The notes under the pieces: generated by a model
Database searches by the model: none
Told to the model about the DNA's origin: nothing
The model's input: only the letters and a program-made list of their open reading frames with translations
Shown here: positions 1 to 9,883 of the stretch, one piece after another
Position numbering within the stretch: position 1 is the first letter of the stretch
Layout of the letters: every line of letters begins with the position of its first letter
Program-made: the position numbers and the translations under genes
NCBI GenBank assembly: GCA_963931925.1
Contig: OZ007570.1
Coordinates: forward strand, 58,172,321-58,236,320
Origin: Onchidella celtica
Taxonomy: Eukaryota > Mollusca > Gastropoda > Systellommatophora > Onchidiidae
Direction: 5' to 3'
Length of the DNA stretch: 64,000 nt

Positions 1-95
1 TCTGTAACTGTATTGTTATGTATTCAATGATCAAAACAAATTTCCTTGTACAAGGACAAATAAAATTTATCTTATCTTATCTTATAATGTTAAAA
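1..95 (+). repeat. 3' tail of a non-LTR retrotransposon (probable)
   Basis: The window opens with an AT-rich stretch ending in an AAATAAA-like signal and a short array of TTATC units at about 66-87. Many invertebrate LINEs end in such a pentamer tail. No coding part lies inside the window, so only the extreme 3' end would be present. A simple microsatellite is the alternative. Confidence 0.4.
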
Positions 96-675
96 TGTGT
101 ACCGGTATGCGGGGCTCGGAGTGGAGGGACCTTTTTGATATGGTATTGTATTCAACAACGCAAAAAAAAAAGAGGAGGGGGGGGGTCAAATATAATTGTT
201 TTTGATGAAACAGTCCACATTGTACAGGTGCCGGTTCATGGGTATTTGAAATGCCACTTGGAAAAAAAACAAAAACAATAGAAACAGTTTTAGATCACCA
301 TGGATTTTCACCATTCTTTATTAATGGCCGTAGAAAATCGCCAAAATCAAGCATAATGTGGCATAGCCCCCTGAAGCGCCGAGTCTCTCTGCCTCATTGT
401 TTAAACCGCAGCATGTTCTCTCACTAGTTATACAAAGTTGCAGATTACACACGTTTCTTGTATTCAGCACAGCATAAACAAACAAAAAACGTAGGATGGA
501 ACTCAATCCTGCATGCTATATATTATTATATAAGACGGTACCGGGTAATGTTGGATAGAACAGAAACGCGAATAACGTTGTATTTGAAATTCTCTTCAAG
601 GAGAAGATTAAGACACAAAGAATGTCAGATACAGATATAGGCCAAATTCGAAAATGTTGAGACAAGACAGTATCA

Positions 676-937
676 CCCGAGACACAGGATATCGAGACGG
701 ACCAATTCTTCATTTTCCGTCCGCAGGCTTGTGCGTGTACCATCCATGTCAACAATGCAACAATTCGCACCACACCCCCCTTCATAATTGAACGAAAAAG
801 ACTAGATCTAGTACCACAGAGCTCTGTGAGTAGTACACTGTATAGTTAGTACTCACCGTGTTTATACGCGCACAAGCTATGGACAAACAGTGAAACTGAA
901 AGAAGAAATGGTCCGTCTCGGTATTCTGTGTCTCGGG
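676..937. repeat. Inverted repeat, MITE-like
   Basis: Arms 676-704 and 909-937 are near-perfect reverse complements. Both contain CCGAGACACAG and GAGACGGACCA and differ at about three positions. The loop is about 204 bp. The layout fits a small non-autonomous TIR element or a fold-back sequence. I could not define a target-site duplication. Confidence 0.5.
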
Positions 938-1110
938 TATCACTTCAAGACATGTTTTGGGCGGGATATATATTGCTTTAGATGATGTCTGCCTTTTGAC
1001 CAAGCAGACAAGAAAAGTCTTACTTTAATGGCTGAGACCCGGAGTTCATCAACATAATTGATTGAACAGCAGAACTCGTTCACACCGGAAGTGTCGGTCG
1101 GTCGATCGGT

Positions 1111-1402
1111 CAACGGCATGTCGTGGAAATCGCCTCCGTGAAGTTTTCCACGACATGTCGTGGAAATGGCCTTGGTGAAGATTTTCACGACTTAATACGG
1201 CTACCCCAGCCCCTTTTCGCCTGATTAGTCAATCTGACTACCGCCCAATTGATACAAACTGACTAGACCCTCACGCCCCCCAGGTTCCGACCTCCCGCTC
1301 AGTGGGGGCCGCCATTTTGAGTCAGAAAACGGTAAGCTCTGATTGGATGAAAAACGTGTCGTGAAAAAATCTCTCCACGCTTTTTCCACGATATGTCGTG
1401 TG
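1111..1402. repeat. Palindromic motif repeated three times
   Basis: Positions 1145-1166 form a perfect 22-bp palindrome centred on CACGACATGTCGTG. Related copies lie at about 1115-1130 (CATGTCGTGGAAAT) and 1383-1402 (TTTCCACGATATGTCGTG, one mismatch). A half copy, TTTTCACGAC, is at about 1182-1191. The text around the first two copies is also similar, which suggests short tandem duplication. Confidence 0.55.
1199..1285 (+). repeat. Dispersed repeat copy 1
   Basis: The text around GTCAATCTGACTACCGCCCA and GATACAAACTGACTAGACCC recurs, slightly changed, at about 32275-32370. The second copy carries extra bases between the two blocks. It is a dispersed repeat of unknown class. Confidence 0.55.
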
Positions 1403-1708
1403 CCTAGACACTTCGAATGCACAAAACCTCTCTTAATCACATTCTGTGTTCGCACCACTCCTCTTTTGACGGCCGAATTCCTTTTTGTCGCCCGACCGAT
1501 TTTTCACTTTTACCGCTGCCATAAAATTTAATTGTGTGTCGGCCGTGTAGCCTCTGGTGAACACAGTAAATGAACAAGAAATAATATATTATGTCTTACC
1601 TTAAAGTTATATATATGTATTAATCTTCCCTGGCCTGAAATTGGTTTCCTGTACTTAGCGCTTTCTTTCTGAATGCAGGGCGATATCAAGTAAGTAAAAT
1701 GTGAACGG

Positions 1709-2359
1709 TGTCACGAGTGGAGTGAGTGCAATTAAGGGGATTGCTACAGAGCGGGTGTAGAGTAAGAAGGGCTCACAGGAGACAAGTAAGTTAAGCGTGC
1801 TGTTGTGAGTAGTGGGGGGGGGGGTCTGAATGAGGCGAAAGCGCGGTATTACTATCACTGCAAGTTAGAAGGTCCTACGGAACGGACCTGTGAATAAGAG
1901 CCCATCGGGCGGACATAAAGGGAGCAGTCGAGAAGACTAGTGAGAGAGTCTTTCCAGTAATGACTGGTGTCGAGGACGGGCCGCAGAGCCACCTCGATGA
2001 GCACACAGGATAGGCCAGCATAGGGCCGGAGGCCACACATAGGCCAGAAGTGAGGCTGTCAGTGCAGGACAGTAGAAGCACATAAAGTCGTGGCAGTCAG
2101 GCCACGGACAGGGACGTAGATATGAGCGTGAATGGGATAATGCACTATTGCCATGTTGAGGGGAGAATGTACTATTGAAATGATGTGTTATTGCCCTGCT
2201 GAGGTGCTAGGGGAATGCTAAGGTGTATGACAATAGGAAGGTGATATTGAGAGACTGCGGTGCCAGTGAATTACTAATGTGCTATTAAGACCCTGAGGGG
2301 AGAGGCTGAGGCCGAAGTGCCTTTAGGAGTAACTACCGGATTGTGGATCCGAGGGAGAG
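1709..2359 (+). repeat. 5' LTR of composite element, 3'-truncated
   Basis: It matches the first 651 bp of the 3' LTR (9884 to about 10534) almost base for base; the clearest difference is the length of the G run near 1815. At 2360 it is cut off by TGTCACAAAT, the terminus of the inverted LTR. The last part of the LTR, including the adjoining primer-binding site, is missing. Confidence 0.85.
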
Positions 2360-3471
2360 TGTCACAAATCCCAGACTGGGAGATGTAATAAGTTATGACA
2401 GGACAACAATCACGAACAAACAAGTTAACACTTAACAGAACAATCCATCAGACTCACACATTTATTAAACATAATTATACATATAATAGCGCAATTACAT
2501 ACATTATATTATTGAAATGACTGCCGTACAACGGCCTTATTCTCACACACACTCTCCCTCGGATCCACAATCCGGTAGTTACTCCTAAAGGCACTTCGGC
2601 CTCAGCCTCTCCCTCAGGGTCTTAATAGTACATTAATGATTCACTGGCACCGCAGTCTCTCAACATCACCTTCCTATTGCCACACAACTTATCAGTTCAC
2701 GTGCCCCTCATCATGGCAATAATATAGTATCTCATTCACTCTCATATCTACGTCCCTGTCCGTGGCCCGACTGCCACGACTTTATGTGCTTCTACTGTCC
2801 TGCACCGACAGTCTCACTTCTGGCCTATGTATGGCCTCCGGCCCTATGCTGGCCTACCACTTGTGCTCATCGAGGTGGCTCTTCGGCCCGTCCCCGACAC
2901 CTACAAGAATAACATTACATTGGTATAATACCCTACCATTTCTATTCACTCCACCTCTCCTTACAACCCATGAAGCGTACACACACTAGTTCACCTTTCA
3001 CTCACCACACATCTTACGGTAACACACCTCCATCGGAGTACACACTACTCACTCGCGCTACAAATCCATGAACTCACTTTCATCTATCGCTCGTGGCGCA
3101 CATTGCTATATCCAATATCAAGGACTTCCACATTCCTCACATATACTTATTTACATCATGGTAATAGACGAATATAATATAATACATCAATCATAATAAT
3201 CAATCAACGTTCTACGTACCAGTCATTACTGGAAAGACTCTCACTAGTCTTCTCGACTGCTTCCTTTATGTCCGCCCGATGGGCTCTTATTCACAGGTCC
3301 GCTCCGTCGGACCTTCTAACTTGCAGTGATAGTAATACCGCGCTTTCGCCTCATTCAGACCTCCCCCACTACTCACAACAGCACGCTTAACTTGCTGTCT
3401 ACTGTGAGCCCTTCTTACTCTACACCCGCTCTGTAGCAATCCCCTTAATTGCACTCACTCCACTCGTGACA
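2360..3471 (-). repeat. Inverted LTR (3' LTR of the minus-strand copy)
   Basis: Read on the minus strand it runs from TGTCACGAG (3471) to TTTGTGACA (2360), with the same ends as the 3' LTR at 9884-10726. It is 1112 bp, not 843 bp, because of a 319-bp extra block (2901-3219). Its middle (about 2650-2760) also differs more from the plus LTR than the rest does. Just beyond 3471 lies the complement of the same purine-rich tract that precedes the plus 3' LTR, so this is the 3' LTR of the minus copy. Confidence 0.85.
2901..3219 (-). other. 319-bp block present only in the inverted LTR
   Basis: In the plus LTR the text corresponding to GACAC and CAGTCATTACTGG is contiguous. Here 319 bp of AT-rich, CACAC-rich sequence separates the two. 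I see no terminal repeats or target duplication, so it may be an LTR subfamily difference, not a transposon. Confidence 0.6.
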
Positions 3472-3827
3472 TCATCCCCCACCCCAAAAAAATTAATGCA
3501 ATTAATTTCAAATCGCATCAAGATGACTGTCAACGAGTGAGCGTGAGCAATACCTACACTAAAAAAAATGACCTAGCAGTTCCCCTAGTATATAGAATAC
3601 CGAAATCAGGGGAAAATATGGGGATCAATATGGCCTGCAATATGCATATATCTGTCACATCATGAATAGCTAACTAACCACAATACTTAATACAGAATCA
3701 AAAACCACTCAACCTATCAACCATTCTTCATATCGTATTTATAATGTCAATATTTTAAAGTCGACTCATTCACACAGATCCTGTCAATGTTCCTGTCCTC
3801 CGATGTATAAGCTCCTGAAATCTTGCC
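3472..3827 (-). other. 3' UTR and polypurine tract of the minus-strand copy
   Basis: This is nearly identical, as reverse complement, to 9527-9883 of the plus copy. The purine-rich tract abutting the LTR (complement at about 3472-3490) is the expected plus-strand primer of reverse transcription. No ORF is present. Confidence 0.75.
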
Positions 3828-5290
3828 CTAGGCTCGACTAAGGTAGTCGGCGATATGATTGCTGGTTCCTGGAATTGGTTGAATAACGAAGGTATACGGC
3901 TGCAAAGCCAATGCCCATCTAGACAAGCGTGGGCTGGACGAACGATTCTTCGACAAAAATGTCAGTGGCTTGTGGTCTGTCTGGATACAAAATTCTCGTC
4001 CCATGAGATAACGTCCTAGTTTCTGGACGGACCAGACAATGGCAAGACACTCACGCTCTATCACAGAATACTTTCTTTCTCTCTGCAATAACTTCCTACT
4101 GACATAACATACAGGATGGAGACATTCGTTCTTCTCCTGTAGAAGACAAGCGCCGACACCAGAGTCCGACGCATCCGTTCTGAGGATAAAATTAGATCGA
4201 AAATCGGGTAATATCAGAATGGGTGACGATGATAATGCTGTCACCAAATTATCAAATGCTGTCTGACATTCAGACGTCCACTGGACCTTATCGGGTTGTC
4301 CCTTCTTAGTAAGGTCAGTAAGAGAAGATGACAAGGAGGAAAAATTTGGAATGAACTTTCTGTAATAATTTAAAATTCCCACTAAGCTTCTGACTTGTTT
4401 CTTTGTTTTAGGGATTTGCAATCCTACTAACTTGTCAATTTTTGTTACTTCAGGTCTCTGAACACCTCTACCCACAATATGTCCTAAGAATACTATCTCT
4501 GGACATGCCAAATCCATCTTTGCGGGTTTAGCAGTTAGCCCAAACTGGCGTAATCGTTGAAAAATTACTGTTAGTGTCTGAATATGATCAGACCATGTCG
4601 ACGTATGGCATGCTATATCGTCAAAGAATGACACGACATTAGGTATGTCCTTCAACACTAGTCTCATTAATCGCGCAAACGTCGCTGGCGCGTTTACCAA
4701 CCCAAATGGCATGACCTTAAATTGGAATAATCCAATGGGCGTTTGGAACGCCGTGTATTGTTTAGACTCCTCAGTAAGCGGGATTTCCCAATAACCTTTC
4801 GTTAAATCTATCTTGGAAAACCACGTGGACCCGGCCAATGAAGCTATTAATTCCTCCTGAAACGGGATAGGCTCCCTATCGCCTACCGTAATAGTGTTCA
4901 ATCTTCGAAAATCAATACAGAACCGCACCGATCCATCACGTTTTTTCACGAGGACGATGGGTGATGAATACGGCGATGTTGATGGTTCTATCACATCTAA
5001 CTTCAACATTGACTCAACTTCCTTTATGACTCTATCTCTCGAAGAAAAAGGCAGCGGATACGGTCTAAGAAATACTGGCTTATCCGAAGTCAACTTTATT
5101 TGGTGCTGGATCACCGTAGTGCGACCCGGCAAATCCGTAACAACATCCGGAAATGACGCTAACAGGGTCTCAAGTTCCCTACTCCTTGAACTCGTAAGGT
5201 CAGGGTTAATTTTTACGTCCCTGTAACCTTGTGTCGCAGTTAACTCCGGCAATTGAATTTGTAACTCTTCCTGCGCCTCGGTGTCGCTTA
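3828..5290 (-). pseudogene. Gypsy reverse transcriptase-RNase H, minus copy
   Basis: The minus-strand ORF encodes a complete Gypsy-type RT and RNase H. Visible motifs are a fingers region with PYSSPIVLVKK, the palm SKIDLTKGYW, the catalytic FFDD (at about 4629-4640), LGHIVGRG, and RNase H with RTDAS, ERECLA and QTDHKP. It ends with ADYLSRA at the same place as the plus copy. The first methionine at 5252 is internal to a polyprotein. The upstream reading frame is broken at about 5290, where one base present in the plus copy (GACGTAAGC) is missing and a TAA arises. Apart from a few substitutions (for example R/L in VKK-DGS and I/F in LA-VWSV) it equals the plus copy. It lacks gag, protease and a usable integrase, so it is not autonomous. 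Confidence 0.85.
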
Positions 5291-5858
5291 GTCACAGTCC
5301 AACTGGTCTACGACCCCCGTACAAGCAGTAGAGAAGACAGTCTCCTCTGGTCTTGTCTGTGCACACAGATACTGTGGTCTCTCATAAAATCTCTGTAGCA
5401 TATTAACATGGAAAACCTTACTCGTTCCATCAATGTGGATAGCGTAATCTACCTTTGAAACAACTCGCTCAATAACATAAGGGCCTTTCCATGTCATCAA
5501 TAACTTATTATGGTCCGTAGGTAACAACAACAGAACCTTGTCTCCTGGCTTAAAAATTCTCAGTTTGGAACCTCTATCTTTATAGTCTTTTGCTCTTTTC
5601 GAAGCGATACCAGAAGCTTCTTCTGCTATAGTGCGCGCTGAAGATAGTCTTTCTCTTAAATCAACACGGTACTGAAACCTTTTTAAACGGTTCCGAAACC
5701 GTGGGGATCTTTTGGCGAGGAGCCTGGGGTGAACGACCCTTATGCGTCGTCTTTTGGCACGCACTGCACGTCTTACAATATAACCGCACATCTCTATGTA
5801 TCGATGGCCAATAAAAATATTTCAGAACAGCGTAGGGGCTATCACCAATCACCGGCAT
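5288..5858 (-). pseudogene. Integrase remnant of the minus copy, catalytic core deleted
   Basis: Reading leftward from about 5858, the frame encodes the end of the integrase zinc-binding region (FYWPSIHRDV, then CKTCSACQKTTHKG) and reaches PFKKVS. It then jumps to FQYRVDLRERLSSARTIAEE, which in the plus copy lies about 530 bp further on. The missing block (about 7148-7676 of the plus copy) holds all three DDE residues. Two overlapping frames cover the piece because of the deletion. The joint has a short homology, GTTTCAG. The C-terminal part (KPGDKVLLLLPTDH, then DYAIHIDGTSKVFHVNMLQR) is intact. The most upstream part (about 5830-5858) diverges strongly from the plus copy. Confidence 0.8.
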
Positions 5859-8800
5859 ATGGATCCGGTAAGTTTGACCGAGCAGGAGGGCTAGGTCGCG
5901 GTAATGGCCGGGGGCGAGTTGTGACCTTTGCCGATGACCGACGGCATAGGGACTCTAGTTCCGGTCGCGATGGGTCACGGGGACCCAGGCCTAGTACAGC
6001 ACAGGGAGCGGAGTGTTGGACTTGCGGACGCGTGGGTCACTTTTCACGCGAGTGTAGGGCCGCGAAGTGTTGGAACTGCGGAAGAGCAGATCACATCAGC
6101 GTGAACTGCCCTGCAGGTAGGATAGCGGCGAACGTGGACAGTAGCTCCAGTCCATGTTCCCCAAATAAATTTCATCATGCGGCTGCGTGTGTTACATCGG
6201 ACAACGGAGGCGGACAGTATTCTAAGTGTCCCAGTTGTGAGAAGTTATTATCTTCCGGTGTTTTACCTTGTGGGAGAAAGATCCCCGTTATAAATTCATG
6301 TCATACAGGAGGTGGTCTTAGGGTTTATCCGGGGTTTGTTGGGGACGAACCGGTCTCGGTTTTACGAGATACAGGATCTACCGTTGTGGGAGTGCATAGA
6401 GACTGCATTCGGGATTCACAGCTTACAGGTGAGACTGTCCCGTGCATCCAATTTTCGGGGGCCATTGAGAAATTACCCATGGCAAGAATAGTGATAGATA
6501 CACCTTTCCTTAGCGGGGAAGTCGAAGCAGTCGTTGGTTGTTTTCCAGGCGCCCAGCTCATCATTGGGAATGTATCACGGGTGGTTTCCCCTTCCGATGA
6601 GAACGTGCAAGCATGGTCGCAATCAAAAGGTATTGACTTTTGCGCCGCGGTCGAAACACGTCGACGGGTAACTGATAAAGATAAGATTAGACCTTTGGCG
6701 ACGCCAGCGGTCAACCTAGATATCATGCCAGAGCGCTTGGCGAGATTACAAAGGGAGGACCCATCATTAAACCCATGTTTTGGGGAAGCGCGAACCGAGA
6801 AAACGAGGAGATATAAGAACGGGTCGTCGGCTTCCTTTTTTGTTCAGGCGGGCATTCTGTTCCGTAAGTATGTAACGGTGTCCTCCATTTTAAAGCAGGT
6901 CGTTGTGCCAGCGTTGCTGATCGCAACAGTATTGCATTTGGCACATGATGTCCCATTAGCGGGTCATATGGGGATAGCTAGAACCAAAGAAAGGGTTCTT
7001 AAAAATTTTTACTGGCCATCGATCCACAGAGATGTGCAAGTCTATTGTAAGACGTGCAGTGCGTGCCAAAAGACGACGCATAAGGGTCGTACACCCCAGG
7101 CTCCTCTTCAGAAGATCCCCACGGTCTCGGAACCGTTTAAAAAGGTCTCGATAGACCTTGTTGGCCCCATTCACCCAGCGACCGATAGGGGGAATCGATT
7201 TTTCTTAACGGTCATATGTAATGCTACGAGATGGCCAGAGGCGGTTCCTCTGCGGACCATAACGTCTGAGGCAGTCGCGGAAGCGTTGTTTGCAATTTTC
7301 GCTAGGGTAGGAATACCAGAGCAAATTCTGTCTGATAGGGGCGCGCAATTTACGTCGCAGATGATGAAGGAATTGTTCCGCTTATTCAGCATACAACCCA
7401 TCACTACCACCCCTTATCATCCGCAGGCTAATGGCATGTGCGAGAGATTGAACTCGACGTTAAAGTCGATGCTGCGTAAGGTAGCTGCTGATCGCCCTGA
7501 AGATTGGGATAGATATATCCCTGCAGTGTTATTCGCGTACAGAGAGGTACGGCAGGAGTCAACGGGATTCTCGCCGTTCGAAATGATGTACGGTCGTAGT
7601 CCTAGGGGCCCAACTGATGTTCTTCGGGACATGATGACGTCGCCATCATCGGGAGACGATGAGCAGATTTCGGTGTTTCAGTACCTTGTTGATTTAAGAC
7701 AAAGACTATCTGCAGCGCGCACTATAGCAGAAGGAGCGTCTAGTATCGCTTCGAAAAGAGCAAAAGACTATAAAGATAGAGGGTCCAAACTGAGAATTTT
7801 TAAGCCAGGAGACAAGGTTCTGCTGTTGTTACCTACGGACCATAATAAGTTATTGATGACATGGAAAGGCCCTTATGTTATTGAGCGAGTTGTTTCAAAG
7901 GTAGATTACGCTATCCACATTGATGGAACGAGTAAGGTTTTCCATGTTAATATGCTACAGAGATTTTATGAGAGACCACAGTATCTGTGTGCACAGACAA
8001 GACCAGAGGAGACTGTCTTCTCTACTGCTTGTACGGGGGTCGTAGACCAGTTGGACTGTGACGTAAGCGACACCGAGGCGCAGGAAGAGTTACAAATTCA
8101 ATTGCCGGAGTTAACTCCGACACAAGGTTGCAGGGACGTAAAAATTAACCCTGACCTTACGAGTTCAAGGAGTAGGGAACTTGAGACCCTGTTAGCGTCA
8201 TTCCCGGATGTTGTTACGGATTTGCCGGGTCGCACTACGGTGATCCAGCACCAAATAAAGTTGACTTCGGATAAGCCAGTATTTCTTAGACCGTATCCGC
8301 TGCCTTTTTCTTCGAGAGATAGAGTCATAAAGGAAGTTGAGTCAATGTTGAAGTTAGATGTGATAGAACCATCAACATCGCCGTATTCATCACCCATCGT
8401 CCTCGTGAAAAAACTTGATGGATCGGTGCGGTTCTGTATTGATTTTCGAAGACTGAACACTATTACGGTAGGCGATAGGGAGCCTATTCCGTTTCAGGAG
8501 GAATTAATAGCTTCATTGGCCGGGTCCACGTGGTTTTCCAAGATAGATTTGACGAAAGGGTATTGGGAAATCCCGCTTACTGAGGAGTCTAAACAATACA
8601 CGGCGTTCCAAACGCCCATTGGATTATTCCAATTTAAGGTCATGCCATTTGGGTTGGTAAACGCGCCAGCGACGTTTGCACGATTAATGAGATTAGTGTT
8701 GAAGGACATACCTAATGTCGTGTCATTCTTTGATGATATAGCATGCCATACGTCGACATGGTCTGATCATATTCAGACACTAACAGTAATTTTTCAACGA

Positions 8801-9526
8801 TTACGTCATTTTGGGTTAACTGCTAAACCCGCAAAGATGGATTTGGCATGTCCAGAGATAATATTCTTAGGACATATTGTGGGTAGAGGTGTTCAGAGAC
8901 CTGAAGAAACAAAAATTTACAAGTTAGTAGGGTTGCAAATCCCTAAAACAAAGAAACAAGTCAGAAGCTTAGTGGGAATTTTAAATTATTACAGAAAGTT
9001 CATTCCAAATTTTTCCTCCTTGTCATCTTCTCTTACTGACCTTACTAAGAAGGGACAACCCGATAAGGTCCAGTGGACGTCTGAATGTCAGACAGCATTT
9101 GATAATTTGGTGACAGCATTATCATCGTCACCCATTCTGATATTACCCGATTTTCGATCTAATTTTATCCTCAGAACGGATGCGTCGGACTCTGGTGTCG
9201 GCGCTTGTCTTCTACAGGAGAAGAACGAATGTCTCCATCCGGTATGTTATGTCAGTAGGAAGTTATTGCAGAGAGAAAGAAAGTATTCTGTGATAGAGCG
9301 TGAGTGTCTTGCCTTTGTGTGGTCCGTCCAGAAATTAGGACGTTATCTCATGGGACGAGAATTTTGTATCCAGACAGACCACAAGCCACTGACATTTTTG
9401 TCGAAGAATCGTTCGTCCAGCCCACGCTTGTCTAGATGGGCATTGGCTTTGCAGCCGTATACCTTCGTTATTCAACCAATTCCAGGAACCAGCAATCATA
9501 TCGCCGACTACCTTAGTCGAGCCTAG
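5729..9526 (+). CDS. Gmr1-like polyprotein: zinc knuckles, protease, integrase, RT, RNase H
   Basis: One uninterrupted frame of 1265 codons. In order: two CCHC zinc knuckles (residues about 96-126, CWTCGRVGHFSREC and CWNCGRADHISVNC); a retropepsin-like DTGS (about 214); the integrase HHCC domain (about 404-450); the integrase core with D475 (IDLVGP), D536 (SDRGAQF) and E572 (CERLN), a DX35E spacing; a C-terminal basic/chromatin-binding-like region; Gypsy RT with FFDD (D1002, D1003); RNase H (TDAS at about 1151, then ERECLA and QTDHKP). Integrase before RT is copia-like order with Gypsy-like sequence, the hallmark of Gmr1-type elements. The true start is unknown: the first 40 or so codons lie in the junction with the inverted copy and the N-terminal gag is missing. 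Every catalytic residue I checked is present, so pol may still be functional although the element lacks a leader. Confidence 0.88.
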   Translation: MNDPYASSFGTHCTSYNITAHLYVSMANKNISEQRRGYHQSPAYGSGKFDRAGGLGRGNGRGRVVTFADDRRHRDSSSGRDGSRGPRPSTAQGAECWTCGRVGHFSRECRAAKCWNCGRADHISVNCPAGRIAANVDSSSSPCSPNKFHHAAACVTSDNGGGQYSKCPSCEKLLSSGVLPCGRKIPVINSCHTGGGLRVYPGFVGDEPVSVLRDTGSTVVGVHRDCIRDSQLTGETVPCIQFSGAIEKLPMARIVIDTPFLSGEVEAVVGCFPGAQLIIGNVSRVVSPSDENVQAWSQSKGIDFCAAVETRRRVTDKDKIRPLATPAVNLDIMPERLARLQREDPSLNPCFGEARTEKTRRYKNGSSASFFVQAGILFRKYVTVSSILKQVVVPALLIATVLHLAHDVPLAGHMGIARTKERVLKNFYWPSIHRDVQVYCKTCSACQKTTHKGRTPQAPLQKIPTVSEPFKKVSIDLVGPIHPATDRGNRFFLTVICNATRWPEAVPLRTITSEAVAEALFAIFARVGIPEQILSDRGAQFTSQMMKELFRLFSIQPITTTPYHPQANGMCERLNSTLKSMLRKVAADRPEDWDRYIPAVLFAYREVRQESTGFSPFEMMYGRSPRGPTDVLRDMMTSPSSGDDEQISVFQYLVDLRQRLSAARTIAEGASSIASKRAKDYKDRGSKLRIFKPGDKVLLLLPTDHNKLLMTWKGPYVIERVVSKVDYAIHIDGTSKVFHVNMLQRFYERPQYLCAQTRPEETVFSTACTGVVDQLDCDVSDTEAQEELQIQLPELTPTQGCRDVKINPDLTSSRSRELETLLASFPDVVTDLPGRTTVIQHQIKLTSDKPVFLRPYPLPFSSRDRVIKEVESMLKLDVIEPSTSPYSSPIVLVKKLDGSVRFCIDFRRLNTITVGDREPIPFQEELIASLAGSTWFSKIDLTKGYWEIPLTEESKQYTAFQTPIGLFQFKVMPFGLVNAPATFARLMRLVLKDIPNVVSFFDDIACHTSTWSDHIQTLTVIFQRLRHFGLTAKPAKMDLACPEIIFLGHIVGRGVQRPEETKIYKLVGLQIPKTKKQVRSLVGILNYYRKFIPNFSSLSSSLTDLTKKGQPDKVQWTSECQTAFDNLVTALSSSPILILPDFRSNFILRTDASDSGVGACLLQEKNECLHPVCYVSRKLLQRERKYSVIERECLAFVWSVQKLGRYLMGREFCIQTDHKPLTFLSKNRSSSPRLSRWALALQPYTFVIQPIPGTSNHIADYLSRA

Positions 9527-9883
9527 GGCAAGATTTCAGGAGCTTATACATCGGAGGACAGGAACATTGACAGGATCTGTGTGAATGAGTCGACTTTAAA
9601 ATATTGACATTATAAATATGATATGAAGAATGGTTGATAGGTTGAGTGGTTTTTGATTCTGTATTAAGTATTGTGGTTAGTTAGCTATTCATGATGTGAC
9701 ACATATATGCATATTGCAGGGCATATTGATCCCCATATTTTCCCCTGATTTCGGTATTTTATATACTAGGGGAACTGCTAGGTCAGTTTTTTTTAGTGTA
9801 GGTATTGCTCACGCTCACTCGTTGACAGTCATCTTGATGCGATTTGAAATTAATTGCATTAATTTTTTTGGGGTGGGGGATGA
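9527..9883 (+). other. 3' UTR and polypurine tract of the plus copy
   Basis: Non-coding. It ends in a G-rich purine tract (GGGGTGGGGGATGA at about 9870-9883) directly against the LTR, as expected for second-strand priming. Nearly identical to the complement of 3472-3827. Confidence 0.75.

Larger units (their letters stand above)
96..1703. other. Repeat-rich DNA without a recognisable gene
   Basis: No ORF here resembles a protein I recognise, and none has convincing splice sites. The stretch holds an inverted repeat (676-937), a palindrome-based repeat (1111-1402) and a dispersed repeat (1199-1285), listed separately. The rest is unassigned. Confidence 0.6.

Noticed and set aside
1855..2081. 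Small minus-strand ORFs repeated at 10029-10255 and, as plus strand, at 2762-2989
   Set aside because: They lie within LTR copies; the repetition of the frame is explained by the LTR, with no coding motif.
4894..5226. 110-codon plus-strand ORF, with a similar one at 8098-8460 minus
   Set aside because: Antisense of the reverse transcriptase fingers region in both element copies.
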